NCBI GenBank assembly: GCA_033675265.1
Contig: JAUJYZ010000497.1
Location: 124,001-188,000 of the forward strand
Source of the DNA: Actinostola sp. cb2023
Lineage: Eukaryota; Cnidaria; Anthozoa; Actiniaria; Actinostolidae
DNA length: 64,000 bases
Direction of reading: 5' to 3'
The notes beneath the pieces are model-generated. The model was not told the origin of the DNA and did not search any database. It saw only the letters and a program-made list of their open reading frames with translations. This document shows positions 1 to 14,899 of the stretch, piece after piece. Numbering within the stretch: the stretch's first letter is position 1; each line of letters opens with the position of its first letter. The position numbers and the translations under genes are program-made.

Positions 1-3000
1 GATGATAAGTGAATGAATAACTTACAATACAATACAATACAATAACTTTTATTTAAACACGATAATATTTAAAGCTAAAGCTTGTGGGGTCGTGTAGAAC
101 ATAATTATAAATAATAATACATAACATAATACTATATTTCACTATATTAACTATATTTAACTTAAAGCTTATGTTGTACATACAGGTATATAAGGGTGTA
201 AATTAGAGAAATTGATTCCGCAAACGGCCCTCGCCCAGCCGCGTCCTGTAACCTTTAGCGGGATAATCACTATAAGGTGATCTCTGCTGATACTATCAGT
301 TTTAGTCTTAAAATATCAAACGATCGAACAAACGTGAAAACATGTCAGTCAAACAAGGGTTTAAGGAATGGTCCGTACGAATGTCGTTTACCGCCGCTGC
401 CACCAAAATGGCTGCATTTTATTTCAGTGACAAAATTTACAAATCGCGTTTCCAATTATATAGAGGATTTAGAACGAAATTCCAGTTACGGTTCGTATTT
501 TTAATACCTTCTTAAAATAGCATGTTTTGTATGGTGCATAAATGTTTAATATGGTAAAAGTCAAAAGCTTTTTAATGGTATGCAAATTCCAACTTGCATA
601 ACGAGTTTGTCCGTTTTCCAATATCAGTTTAAACTACTCTCTATGTATTCCACTCACTTGGAATCATCTCTCAGTTTATCCTACATTTAGTTCTTCTTGT
701 TTTATATTCTTAGAATTGCAGGTAACAACTGAAGATAAAATGGCAGCACCAGCCAAATCGAACTGTCGAGGACAGCAATGTCTAAATAATTCACTGCTGC
801 GAGTATTATGATATTTTCTTTGACACACCGACTGAGGTCTCATACCCTGGCTGGTCATTTTCGCGTTGGGTGACATTTCGCATAACTATTCCTTACGTTG
901 TTACCTTATGGTTCAATGAGTGAGATTATTCTATCGAGCAAAAGTATCGGGAATACCCAATTGGTGGTCCTCAATTCCTTTGCCCTGTAATTACACACAC
1001 ACAACGGGGTTTACACCAGAAAATATTTAAGGTTTTCCAATTTCTGCAAGACACTTATATCCGGCAACCTCTTATAAGCGGTCGGTAATTGCAGGGATTA
1101 TTAACCCACCGTTACGAAAACAAGTCTATTACATGTTTCCTGGTTCAATATCTCGGGATTTTCGAGCAACCGGGCGCATCTGTTTTGAGGTTCGTTAATC
1201 GTTGGTTTCACCTCAGAGCAGGTTGGATTAGTTCAATAAAAATAGACCACCGAACCAGTCAATACAATCAGTGATAATACTACGTGTTATTGTCCTTTAT
1301 TTTCTTTATTATTATTATTATTATTAATAATTCTGGATGTTTTTATTACTACCACTTAAAATAAATTAAGGAGTTTTGGAGGATTTCCAGTTCTATAGAT
1401 TTTGTCCCAATTTTTTTTCTTCCTTCTTCTTTATAATTTTCTCTGCCTTTCTTCTCTAGATTACATTGTTTTCTTCGCCAGGTTGTGAATTAACACCTTT
1501 GCGAGATACCTGCTCCCACCTTAGAAATTGTTCGCAGAATATAAGACAATGCTCCAGCAATTAAACAATAAAAAAAAACAGTTTAAGATGGGCAATTCTA
1601 CACCTATAATCCCCTCCATTAATCACAATATGCGCATTTGAGGTCGTAAGAAAACACATACAAAAATGGACACTTTGTTCTTCAGTTAAGATATTTTTTG
1701 ACTTGTCAAAGACAAACCTCAAGCCTTTCTCCATTGTTCGAAGGTTTTCTTTGTTTTCATGGAAATGTCAAAAAAAGTCAATGACTGTGACCATATACCT
1801 CGTTGGTCCGTGGTTGGAAAGTAGCTGGGTTTGGTACCGAACTGATAAAATCACATTAGGCTGGTGGATCGTTGTGTGAACGAGTATGATACCAGAGTTG
1901 CTGGACCAAAACCAAGGTGAGAGATACGACATTTTCATCCTGGTCAACTACACTGAGTTCCATTGACGTAACCACAAGTGCAGGTATTTTTGCCCCAAAT
2001 TTACTTGTTAATCGTTTGAAACGCGCGTCTTTTCTTGGTGAGGATGTGACCTGCATTCCATAAGTAAACATTGTCGAGCTTAGGGTTGCTTCCTTCCTCG
2101 ACCGTAGTTGTGTCACGGCTATCATGTTTGAGTTAATCGCGATAGCCTGGAAGTCCTTACAGATAAGAAGTTCTTAATGAGAGATTGAAAGGAACGAGCA
2201 ATGTTTCAGCATTGAAGACATATATTAAATTATGCTTAAATGCTTCCTGTTTTGAAAGAATTAACTTTATTTCGACTGAAAATCTAGCTGTGTTTATAGC
2301 AAAGGTTTTACATTTAATTTATTTTATACTTTTATTTTAATCATCAGCTGTGTTTTAATACTTAAATCTTCTTATTTCACGTGGAAATTTGGGCCCGAAA
2401 TTTGTTGTAAATTTTCGGAGGAAAAAAGATGGATGTTGCTGGGATAATCATTAAAGAAAACATGTTTTTACGCAATTAGGAAAGCAGGACAAATTGGACG
2501 CAATCATCATATTATATCACTTTGGCAACCAGAAAGCAAGTTGAGATTGTGAAAAAATCGACTCTTTCATTGTTCATTTTACTTTAATTTTCCATGAAAT
2601 AGACATTCAATTATGGCAACAAAGGATCTAGAAGTGAAAGCAAAATTAAATTACCAAGAAATTCTATGTCCTCGTGCTTGTTAGAATAATTGAAACACAA
2701 ATGGATAACTACGCTGTTGGATCCTAATTATCATTTTGAAGAAACATTGTTTATGCAACATATGCGTATCGATAAGGGACAGTGAAATAGTGTACACTTT
2801 TTCACCGCCCAATCTAGCCAAGAATCTAGATTCCAATGTTTTAAAGAGAGCTAAGGATATATATTTTTTGCACTAACAAAAGTTGCCTACTGATTGTATT
2901 TACCGCATTGTTCCATATCACTGCCAAGAGTTTGGACAAGAAAGGGCTAAACCCACCACATACAAAATATCGAATTTGTCAGTATTATTTGACTAAGTTT

Positions 3001-6000
3001 TTCGCAATCAGGCATATACTTTTCGGCCCGCGGTAACTTTAAAGAGAAGTTTAAACACAAATACTTCGACAGACCCGAACTAATATGCTAATATGTCTAA
3101 GGTTACTAGTATTTGTTCTGCTGATGAATCAGAAACAAGCACAGTCCTGTCGACACGAAATCCTGTGACAATGCTCCTCACTACATGGGATTGCTCAAAC
3201 ACTCCGTGTTGAAACTACAAAACCACGGTGACAACCCCTATACAATGGGCGAACTACAATTTATTAGTTGATTTTAGATGGTAGATAAAGGCTTTCCAGT
3301 TTGAATACAAGCTCATTTCATCCTCATTTTTGGGACACCCTTCGTGAACTTAGCAACGACTTGTGCCTACATTAAAAGTATCCACTCCACGAAAAAAAAA
3401 AAGCATCCACTTAACGATTAAAAGCATGGTTTAAAACTCAGCCTTGGAAGGAGTTCTAATGTACTTTACCTAGAAATAGCACACGCAACGATGTATGCGC
3501 AAAGCGATACAGACATAAGAGTTTTTAATTATTTGCTCTCGGGAAATCGTTTAATACCTCTGAAATGAGCGGTGTAATCTTCAAAGATGCCGAACAAAAC
3601 GAAATTATAATTATACTAGTCTAGGTTTTCGCACCCTTAAGCTAGCTTTCTGGTCGTTGTTTTGAATAAATTGTGAGTATTTTTTGCTGCTTTGTGAAAT
3701 CATAATCGCCGGAGAAACTGAAGCTAGAGATGTGCGGTTTCTTTTGAGAAACTCCTCGTAGATTAGTTGTGTATCTCTTTTCGTCCATGGCAATTTCATA
3801 CCATAATCACCTTTCAGTGACGACTGGATTAGTCTAACGCTGAAAATCTACAGAGATTGTCGCATCAGTCTCTTACGAATCAGTATAACTAAAACGACTG
3901 AATGTAGAGGAACATGGAGGAAGTTCATCTGTGAGGTCCTTGAAAAGCTAAAGCCATGCACTCCAAGGAACCCCCAGTACAGGATGTATGGGAACAACTA
4001 GAGTTGATTAAAAACTCTCAAACTCAAACACATTCTAGGCGTTAAATTGAAATTTATTTCCTCTTCTTATTAAGAATACAGAAATCAATGTTACACTTGA
4101 TGGGCATTGCAGGATGAGAATGAACATGTGAGAAGTCTAGATGCACTGTATGTAGTTCAACACTGAACTCAGTCCACTGTGTCTCAAAGATTCAGTGACA
4201 AATGCATCAGGGAAGAACATTATATATCAGTAACTTAAACTGGTCCAAACGCAGAAGTAATAAATAAAAAGAATAACTATATTATTTAGTAAACAGAAAG
4301 GAGTTTATTCGTTTGGTAGAAAATCATTCAATTTATAATGCAATTTATTGAAATCAATTCTTCTCCAGTGAACTAGTATGTGATAGAACTCTTAGGGTAC
4401 TTGAAATGTAATGTTCAGTAATGTTGCAGCGGAAGTTCATACATCTATCAAAAAAAACTTACGCTTTAAAATGGGCACATTTTCAAAGGAACATGGACCT
4501 AGAAACGGACCCAAATAACTTGTTCATGTGAGATAAACTTGTACAATTAGTGATTGAAGTATACAGTATGTGGCATAGCCGTGAGCGGCGGGCTTGCAGC
4601 AATAAATCAAGACACTGTACAATGGAAACATCAGGTCATTCTTATATACAAATTTGATTTTAATACTATCCTTAAACTGTACACGACTAAGGTTCGTGTA
4701 AAAACTATTGCAATCAGAATGCTTCAGACTATTATGATGTAAAAACCGCTTAATAGTCGGTAACTGTAAGCTGTTGATAACAATCGGTAAAGGTTGGATG
4801 CATACCGCTTAACGAAGACACTAGAGAAGAAAAACTTCTTTGAAACTTAATAAACGACAAATTGGTTCTAAAGGATATTTGGTTTCACAGATAATCAACT
4901 CTCAAAAGGCTTTCTATTTATGGTACAGAAAGTGGTGCAATTCCCTAATAAAACTATACAGTCGCTCGGGAAACACGGCGTCTCATAGTATAGGACTTTC
5001 GAGAATGATGCTAAAAAGTTTAGAAAATCGGTATCGTATTAAACACAGCAGAATGATGATATAATGATACCGAAAATTTAAACAAAGTTTTAAAACTAAA
5101 CTTACTCACAGTAAAACAGCTCTGGGAAGCTAAGCGTTCTCTAGATCGTCAGTTTTGTAAACGTCAGTCCGAGCGGACGGCGCGGGGCCTTCTTCATACA
5201 TCATGCTCAACTGGCAGAACTCATGCCTGATAAACTATATGTCTTCGAATTCGATGGTCTGAGACTCGCAGAAACTTAAGGTCCTCAGTTCAAATAAACA
5301 CTCTATCTGTCGAGGAACTCGCAGCCGAGAAGACACGTCGAGAAGTCTACATCCAAAGACTTGTCATCTTTTTACAAGTGAAGTTCGGCGCCGTGTGGTC
5401 GAAACGACTGTCGAGACGACATAGTTTCAGTTCAAAGTAATCTAAGTTAACCAGTTCAAAGGAAATAACAAAAAACATGGTCGAAACTGAGTTGCACAAA
5501 AGATGTCATATTGATAGAGAGAGGAACTTGAGTCTTATAAGTCGATGTCAGTGTGGCAGATGAAATAGGTAAACAGAAAGCGAGCAAACAAATCAAACGA
5601 CGATTGCCACATATGTTACTCTCGCTCCCTCGATTGTTTCCGCGCGATTCGAAAGGAATCCTATTCGAAAGGCATACACAGATCAAACTTCAAAACTATA
5701 TACGTCGTTTCTCATTTCATTTTAATACTACATACTTACACGCGATGGGAAAATCACAAAGAAAGCGGCCCTGAATCTTCCAGTCCACGCCCTACATTTG
5801 CAGAATTCAGTATAAGGTTTCGCGTTGTGTCATTTTCAAAGCTCGAGCTAGCCGATCACGATTCGACCGAAGAATGTCTCGTACTAATAACAGACCGACA
5901 AGGTTGAATTAAAAGGAAATACCTTAAACAATGACATTCGTGTATTCGCTCTATCTATTGTAGGATTCCGGCGGCAGATCATGTCGGTAGAGGTGTAAGC

Positions 6001-6644
6001 GTACAGCACACACCGCAATCGGTGTCGTGCTGCGACACAGGTAAATTGCTCGGGAGTAATTTGGTCTCTGCGACCTGAAGAACCTTAGAAGAGTAATACA
6101 TCTGCAAAGAAAGTACCGAGGAAGTTATTAGGAATTGGAGAGTCAGCACGATCATTCTCCGTCACCCTTGTACTTAAACATAGCAAATAACTACTGCCGT
6201 GCTTCATTGTGGACTTGGGTTCAACTTCATTGAAGACGCTGCGGCTTTCTTCCTTCCGTCCTTTCATGCTCTTCTTTCTTCAACTTCGTCAAGGAAATTC
6301 AAATGCTTTAAACTTGCAGTTTCAAAACGGTAACGGCTCCATGTTGGTCGTTTTAGTCCGCCAAGTAGGCTGGATTGTTTGCTCGCTTAATTTGAATAAA
6401 CGTCACGGACATTAGGCCTTCGTGTCATTTTGATTTTGACGTTGTAACAGATACTTCGCTCATAAATTTCATCTGGAAAAAAAGCGGGAATTTTCTGGAT
6501 TCTCTTCAATCGTTGAAAAAAAAGAGGCGTTGATCAATAATGGGCATCCAACACCTCGTTAGCTTTAAAATAGAAACTTTTAACTATGACAGCTCAGGGA
6601 TCATTATTGGAATTGATTCGAGGTTGAAAGGGGATTCAGGTGTG

Positions 6645-6664
6645 CCCCCCCCCCCCCCCCCCCC
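6645..6664. repeat. C20 homopolymer
   Basis: A run of 20 C in otherwise unique sequence, following a GTG. Confidence 0.9.
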
Positions 6665-9600
6665 TTTCTACAAGTTGTACAAATATGTAGTATTTTTTTC
6701 ATCGCGTGTGAATTAAAATTGAAGCGGATTCTTGAGAGATGGGAGTCTTTTATTTGGAAAATCTTAAACAACTCAAGAAAGTGATGCCACGACAACGTGT
6801 CAATAGATTAGCAATTCAAGTGTTTCTAGTCGGTGAGAAAAAGGTACCAAAGGACGGATATGTTGACACAGACCAAGGTCTATATTCGATTAATCTGAAA
6901 ACCATGACACGCGCATTGAAAAGGCAAAAGTGCAAGCAAGTATCATCGGATAATCCTCCACAGAATATTTCAATTACACTTCATAGGTATAACTTTGAAG
7001 TTTGGGCCTCGAAAATCAGATATTCATTGGTAAGAACTTGCGTAAAAATGTCTCTCTTTTTGGTAAACAACTTTTCCGGTAGCCAGTGAAAAACGCACTA
7101 AGCTTCCTTGCAATCTGTGTACTGTTGACACTTCGTCCTGACTGCATTGCGAAGAGCTGAATAATTTAATACGCATAAAGGCCCAAGCTGCCACTCAACA
7201 GGAGGTGATTATCCTACAAGCCAAACATCCGAAGAGATCTTTTCACGTACAAGTAAAATTTACATTGGCTGTTTGCTCTATCGGTGTTCTTTGAAAAATG
7301 ACATTAGTGACAGCCCGTCGTCATCGCCCACATGACCTGTGTTCGCTCCTGTCAAAAAGTACCTTGTGCTCGCCGCGCCGTTGTCACTTTGACAGGCTAA
7401 TATTGACAAAGCTGCTTTAGAAACTCGTGTGTTTAATGCTAATTGCCGAGTTTCCATGGGAACGAGTTCTTGTGTTTGCAGCATTCATGACTGATAATGT
7501 TGTATACCGTGGATATTCCAAGCAAAATGTTCCCATAGAAGCAGTACGTTTGGCTCTTGCACCTGTACTGGACGAGCGTCTGCACCTTTGGGTGCCACTA
7601 GTTTGGTCACCACGTCGCCTTGACCATGATTCATTGGTTCACTGGCAGTGGAAATAAAGCTATTAGTTCTCCAGAACTCTATCTGTGAGATCCTGTAGTA
7701 GGGCGAGGCTCATTAATTATCGATCATAGATTATTTTATTATTTTTTGATAAACAACCCCGTTAGTGCTGGAGTGTTCAAATGGTCAAGTACGAGCACCA
7801 TAACAAAATAACCGACGACAGATTTCTTTATTATGTTCTAATCCGTACATTCCTGATCAGTACAAATTTCTATACCAACCTTTGAAGAAATTCACTTGTT
7901 CACCAGCAGGCAATGAACATCAATCACGAAAAGAAAGAATTCGCTATATCACAGTTGGGGTTATTTCATATCTCACAACATTCTTTAGAAACTGTGTTTC
8001 TTCCAATAATAATCAATGTTAATTACCACTTTTTGACATTCAGCATATTTGATATGCATTTCCCAAAAATTCAGATCCTCCAGATATAACTGTATTTGAG
8101 AAAATCTTGGAAAAGGAACGATTGTGATTGGTGGAGACCATTTGGTGGGACATGATTATGCATGTCCCAAACAATCTGAAACTCATTAAAAATTCCTCCA
8201 AAAGGAGCCTCATGAATATCACAGCAATGTGCTTTATAGAATACGAGGTTTTAACAAAAGTTTCGAACCAATCCTCACGCATGATTGATGCGATTGTCGC
8301 TTTATGAACGATCGATCGAGTGGGATGGATTTCACACCAAGACAACCACACGGCAATAACGGATCAATCTGCTAAATAAAAACAAGACTAACCAGCGATG
8401 AATATTCAAGCCACCTTAATGTCAAAGCTGGCACACATTAATCCCGCCTTTTCAGTCCTATGAATGACCAACTGGAGATCTGGAAGCCAAGATCCGGTCG
8501 TAGTGTTGACTCAATCGTCTTTCAGCCAAGTGACTCAAAATATAAAACTTTCCGTGAGCACTACAAACTGCCAAGTCCTTAAGGGAAAGTTTGCCATGGA
8601 TTTGAGCTCACCAGATTTAGGTAGGCCGGTCATGTTTTATTTTAAAATACAAGAACGTAAATACACTCTAACGGTCCTAAACAGCCTTGTTGGGCACTCA
8701 CACCTCTACGACGTCAAAATGTAGGGTTATATAATATGCTGAGGTTGTCTTTTTTTAATCGTTTGACAGCTCAGTTCCTATGTGTCTTCATTTCGCTACT
8801 TCCACGAAAACACTGAAAATATTCTTCTCAAGGTTTTCCACTGTTTAGACCAAGTTTACCGCCGGATTTGTTGTCCTCCCCGTCGAGGTCCCTCGATCCG
8901 CACAGCGTCCAAAACAGGGGGAAAGGGTTTTTACGTAGGATAACAGGCGCTTCGGATCCTTCAGCATTGAATTCCCATTTTTATGTGGTACGCAACTGAC
9001 AAATTGCTCAAACTTTCGGATTTTGATGTCAGCTCTAGTTTGCTTAACGTTTGGATTACAGACCACTGCACAGACGCGCTGACTGAAGCCATTTTTAGAT
9101 ACGATAGAAAGGGAAGCTTTGGTGTTTGAACGAGGCTTCTTTGCATCGCTTATACTGCACATCATGCCAATTCAGGTGGACTGTTCATCCATGCAGTCTT
9201 AGAATTGTCCAAGAACAGTATGTCACTCACTGTTCGCAAGCATACAATTTCATGGTTGTGCTCCCTTTCTTCTAACAAAACCCTCATTAGTTCATGGCCT
9301 ACAATCTCATGACACGCTTCGGCCGGCATCGTCAAGTTTTCATGGCCAGTTCGATATTAAAACCCGTTGAACGCATTAACCCGTTTCGATAGAGTGCAGA
9401 CTATACTCAGGATAAACTGTTACCGAATACACTTCCTATTTAAACGCTTTCTATTTGTTAAAAGGTCACGGAATCTCAGCATTTGTATAGAAAAATCAAT
9501 GCAAGACTTAAGATGCCTTCAATTCGGTTACAAAGCCGTGGCTTTTTCCTCTGATTTCTCAATATTTTCCTTTAAATTGTACATTGGATGAAACCGCTCA

Positions 9601-12600
9601 TAAAAGCTGCCTTTTCAAATACTGTACAACTGTTATTTCCAGCTCACGCGCAAAGTTGAAGAGTCTGAAAATAAAAAGCAGAATTTGAAAAATTTGCCGC
9701 ACCATTTGTAGCACAGCTTTCAATACCTAAGGAGCATACTGAACAACCATCAAAGATATGCAGCTTTATGACCTTCACTTCAAAATGCACATACAGTACA
9801 TCTTTACAAAAAAAAGCTAAAAATGTACAACAAATTCAGCTATAAATAGGTTTTCTTGGATTAAAAATGAAAGAAAAATTTGCCAGTCACAACATTTTTG
9901 GGGGGCAGCAGTGAGTGATGGGAGGCAATTCATCAGGTGTAGTGTTTGGCTTTCAAATCATGGCTTCCGCGATTACTATATTCTATAATCATAGTTTCAA
10001 GGGTTCAAAGATATGTAATTCAATATGGAGGTATTTGTGTATAATTCCTTTAAAAAACCATAGGTTTCATTACGCAGTAAGAACTCTGTGAAGAAAATAG
10101 TAATGCTCAACTATGTCTATACAGAGTAGCAATGGAATTAAGAACATTTCAAATGTCAAAGAGCCGAAGTCTATTTCCTGAAGTTCTGCTAAACTAGATA
10201 CATGGTTAATTATCTTTCTTGAGAGACGCTGAAGTGGAGTTTTTTTCTTTTTTTTATCTGAAAAAAAAAGGGACCAAACAGAGTCGAGACGGAGTATCAT
10301 CTGTTATGGATCTCAGTACGTAGTCATTCTCAAGTGGCCAAATTAGCCTTCCTCAAGTCAAAACATCATCACGACTTCGCAAATGATTTTTACCTAAGAT
10401 ATTTAATAAAAAAGATGACCTATTATTTTCCTTAACTATGAATTCCACTCACATAACCCTTATCAACCATTTCTGTTGAGTAGCGTCGAGGGTATGTTTC
10501 TGAACGAGAAAACTGACAGCAGAACGGCGTACGCATTATCATATTTTAAAGTCGATTTCTCACCATCGAAAAAAAAGCCAAAATCACGAGATAAGGCTAG
10601 CAAAACTATTTGATAAAATTCTTTATATTAAAAAAAACTAGAGTTCATTAGTCGAAAGGTCTTGATGGTTCTCTCAACCAATTACAGTACACTTTAATGA
10701 GCCAATTTTATCCCAGCTTGGAAGAAATTGCGCTTTCTTTGAACAGCGATAGCATACTGATCAAATCATCCATTTAATTGTGTGTATTCCAAACGGAATG
10801 TAACATCGACTCCAAAATAAGCTCAAAGTACTTTTTACAGATAGAAGCTCTAAAACCTAGCATAGTGGAAGATGTGAGGAAAAAAAGAGCAGTATTGAAG
10901 CCGTACTTAGGTGTGTTGTTTTATAAACAAACCCCATAAGGTGAGAAGGAATGATTGTTCTAATCTGGCTCTCCAATCTGAACTTTAAGAAATGAAAAAT
11001 TTAATTGTTTCCCAATTTTTGTTGAAAGGCTAAGATTAGATAAGAGCTTGGTTTACGTGTCTTCCTTTGAAAACCTGGGAAAACCATTGACTTGCACGAA
11101 GGAATTTGGGTCTCATAACGACGAAAATACCCCAGCTAGAACTACAAGTGTACTCAGTATCGTAATGTTGGGGGAAAAACCACTTGAAATAAAGAACCGT
11201 ACCTAAACTCTTTCAAGGACTGGAACGCGCCATTTTAGCTTCTATTTTGGTCTATCAGAATGACGCCTCGTTCAAGGATCAAATTACTTTAGCGATACTT
11301 GAAAAAAAATTTCGGTCCAAACTTAAACAAAACAGAAGTGTCAATAAAGCGGACTGTCTGAGTATAAGATACACGCAATGTTTGTCTGTGACTGGATGGG
11401 ACGAGTTGTTGGAGAGGCCATTAACAATGGACAACAAGTGGTCATTGTTTGAACGGACGATAACATCCACAGAAACTGAACATTATGGTTTCCAAATACG
11501 CTCGTTCAAGTACCTACTGCGATAAAGTCAGCATAATTCATAAAAACATTACCTCGTCGCTGTGCAGCCGGATCCACAATGTGGATCACTTGCTGAAGAA
11601 AAAATGAGTTCGAATCACATGTGGGCTTTCTATTAAAGTTTGTACGATTTTAGTTAGTCACCCAGGTTTGTTCGAAAAGTTATTTAGGAGTTCCACCAAC
11701 GGGAATATAATCGCAGCAGCTGCAAGGCTGTTGGCGGAACCGAACGATGTCCTTTGTAATATTTTAGCATAACATTAGCCTTTGTGGTTTGTGGGATCCG
11801 ACAAAGCGGTACAGGCTTATAATTCTAAGTTGTTTTTGATGGAAATTATGGCACTACTGAAGTCTGTCTTGTTGACTGATTATCGGAGGTGCAACTTAAA
11901 GTCAAATGTACCCGTGACTAAGTTGTGGTGTGTTAAAAAGATCCTAGAAGAACTACTATGGTTCAACAAGCAGTAGCGGCTACTTGTTTGAACCGTAACG
12001 AAGCACAATAGGCCATACAATTAGCACTTTTTAATACGTACCGACTCTGAAGACAAAAATCATTGGAAGACAAAAAACTCCAAAGAACTACCGAAACGAA
12101 AACAAAAAAAAAAACCCGAGAAATCTGGTCGTGATTTCTTCTCCTTCGACGGATAATCTTCCTTTTATTGATAAAGACTGACGTTGGTGGCAGAAGTGTT
12201 CAGCGAGCGGATGAATGCGCGAGTTCCCTTAGAGAAGGTATCGGTTACTTGTGACGCCTCGAGCAATGTGCAAATAAATGCGATTGGCGCGGGTCAATCA
12301 TTATTCTATTTGTTCGATAGGCCACTTCGGGCTAAACATTGTCATTATGTACTAAAGCATAATTGCTAGTCAGTAGCCCGCGGAGAGACAAAAAATACAC
12401 CACCACATCTACCCGACCTCGTGTCCTTGCAAACTCTGAACTTGAGATCATTTCATACGGCTACTTCTCGCAGAGATTCACCGCAGGGGTGTTGGAGAGT
12501 GTGTTAGCATCGGAGGCGTGATGCGCCAGAAATTTCTTGCAAAACCGCGATTCCACGAGAAGCAAAAACTTCACACACCTTTCAGGGGGTATTCCCTTTA

Positions 12601-13602
12601 TTTTAATATCCTCAAACAACTGGTCTTAAAAATTCTCATTTCATCCGTTGCCGGAAAAAAAACGCCGACAATGAGTTTAGCCACGTGAAAAGACAAAGTG
12701 GACTTAAGTTCTCATAGTTCGAGCTTGGCTCACTCAGTTGCAGTCAGACCACTAATGGATCTACAACGGTTCTACCGGCATTTTTCATGTAGTGGCTCTA
12801 CTCAGTATCACGGTATGTATACAGAGGGTACCATACTTGAGACACAGCATTAACCACTTTAGAATTGAATAGCTGGTAATTGCATCGATGAAAATTAAAA
12901 TAAGTCTTTAATTAGATCTATTCAAGTGATGCATGCCGGCAAGGTTTGCTTTGAGTTATGGTGTGTACCTAGACGTAAGGACCGTGAACCTGTTTGTTAT
13001 TTTTATCGTAAGGATTGCTAGTGTAAAATTTCAACAGCCACTTGCTGTGTGTATTTTTGTCCCAATGCAATAACAATCAAATCGGCCACTTTGTGATGCT
13101 TTGTGAACAGCAGTAGAGTGTTCTTCTCTTGTCAAGCCCACTTGAAAGTAGCGACCCTCTTAAGAATGTCGGTTTTTTTACAAGGCCTCCGACGCCTCGT
13201 CGAAGAAGATCCATTTTCCAGTTTCGTTTACCGAATGAGCTCGAATTAACAGCTTCTTGAACCCATTACATTTATCCGATTTAGGCTTAAAATATTGCTC
13301 CGCGAACAATATTCTCAAGTGCTTCTCCGGCCGCCTTATTATTTATTGCAAACAATATAAAGGAGTTCAATTATACAGAACACTCTATACATCAAAATAT
13401 TCGGGCTTCTGGTTAATCGGATATAATTCAATTGACCTCCAGATTAACCTCGTAAGTTTGGCTTTTATTCTTTCTGAGTTGTGGTTTTCTAGTCACTTTA
13501 GTTCTACCATTGTTCGAAATTCGTAATATGATCGGCAATGAAGGGGAAAATAAGGTGGCTTTAGTGTCAATTGGCCGCAATATTTGGCTTTCTTTCAAAC
13601 GG

Positions 13603-13634
13603 TACCGCCAATTGCAATGAATTGGCGGTATAAA
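13603..13634 (+). promoter_or_regulatory. CCAAT palindrome followed by TATAAA (possible core promoter)
   Basis: Arms TACCGCCAATT (13603-13613) and AATTGGCGGTA (13620-13630) are separated by 6 bp, so two CCAAT boxes face each other. TATAAA overlaps the second arm at 13629-13634. It lies about 1.2 kb before the candidate LMX1 start codon. It could equally be a chance hairpin; no transcript evidence is available. Confidence 0.2.
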
Positions 13635-14859
13635 GTTCTTGGGGGCGTACGCATCAAGTCGGAAGGCTACTTGTGATCGACAGCTAAAGTTGTCATCAAC
13701 CTTTCAAAATAACGACCGCCGTGACAACAGCAGTCAGAGTGAACGCAAGTGCTGTGATGCTCTGAATAACTCAGCGTTAATTCTATTCCAAGCGCCTAGA
13801 CAACGCGTATAGTTCTGAAGAAAACCGAACACAAATGTCATTTTCAAGTGTAGCTTTTTTTTTTTCAAAGAGACCCCAGTTTTTCTCAGCATTTGTAGGC
13901 TGGAAATCATTTTAAGTAAATCTCGCAAGGTAAATCATTTATGGCTTCTGCAGGTGTCGCGCAAGGAAGTATAGCACTGCTCCTTTGCACGTGTGATGTG
14001 TTTAGGCCAACAGTTCCTTAGAATTTTCTCTCTTGAAAGCGATCTCATTGGTAAACCTGCATTTCCGGTATGCCATGAATGGTACTAGTCTCAAACCTCC
14101 GCCATCAAGATTTGTATTATAATAAGCCTTTGTAAACTAATTATATCGAGCTTTCGAGCTAAAAATAGCTCCAGGCTTCTGGCTGCTTTGAATTGAGCCA
14201 CAGCGAGTTGACAAAAAACTTGTCAGTGAAATTCACTTTTCTCAGTCACTTGGGCACGTGGATTCACGCTCACTTCCAGATCCTAAGAGGCAGAGTCACA
14301 TGACAATCAATCAAAACGTCATATGTCATTAGAGAGGGAACAATAAGATAGGACGCCTTGCCGCCTTTGCCACCAATAGTTCAGTTGTTGAGGTGTCAAA
14401 GCTATACAACAGCACTGGCCTCCACACGGGCAAGTTGCAGCCACGGTCAGAGGAGGTTTGGCCTTCTACAAACATCACATGAGGCGAATCTGTCGATAAC
14501 AGAAGAGACCCAAAATACACGCTATCGGTGAAATTTTCACAGTATTGTTAGTACTGTCTGAAGGCCTTGGATCTTTGGGCAGGTGATTCGGAGCTTGTGA
14601 ATTTAACCGACTGATAAGAAGCTCAAAAGGAAATTCAAGTTCGAAAAGAAAATTTTGAAAACAAACATCTAGTGCCGTTCAAGTTTCGAGCTGTGTGTCG
14701 TGGGGATTGGTGTACGGCGGCTCCAATCCCAGGCAAATTAAACGCTTAAAAATTGGTTCAACCGTTGATATCGTTCTAGACGAGAGCTGGACAAAATATT
14801 GCGGGTTTGTTTCCAATCGCCTTGAAACACTTTCGGCAGTTACCTCTCCTCCCATCCCA

Positions 14860-14899
14860 ATGACTATGGCAGAGAACGAGTACAGCAAGCCTTTTTACC
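14860..14899 (+). CDS. LMX1: LMX1 exon 1 (candidate start exon)
   Basis: Forty coding nt beginning ATG ACT ATG and ending in a GTAAGA donor at 14900. It leaves one base (C) that completes an Arg codon with the GA opening exon 2. A second in-frame ATG at 14866 has the better start context (A at -3, G at +4). The intron to exon 2 would be only 93 nt. Phase matches, but the peptide ([13 protein letters not shown]) is too short to recognise. Alternatives are a start exon further upstream or initiation at the ATG at 15031, just before the first LIM cysteine. Confidence 0.5.

Larger units (their letters stand above)
1..14859. other. repeat-poor, apparently non-coding 5' flank of LMX1
   Basis: No open frame here looks like a known protein. 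The longest (about 6739-7089 +, 8040-8351 -, 8845-9165 -) show no recognisable domain or splice partner. By eye it holds almost no tandem repeats or foldback elements apart from short A/T runs, a brief ATT run near 1309 and a C20 run at 6645. It may hold the promoter, 5' UTR exons and enhancers of LMX1, but none can be assigned. Confidence 0.5.

Noticed and set aside
6739..7089. 116-codon plus-strand frame
   Set aside because: Longest frame in the 5' flank, but no recognisable motif and no splice partners; its length is plausible by chance in 64 kb.
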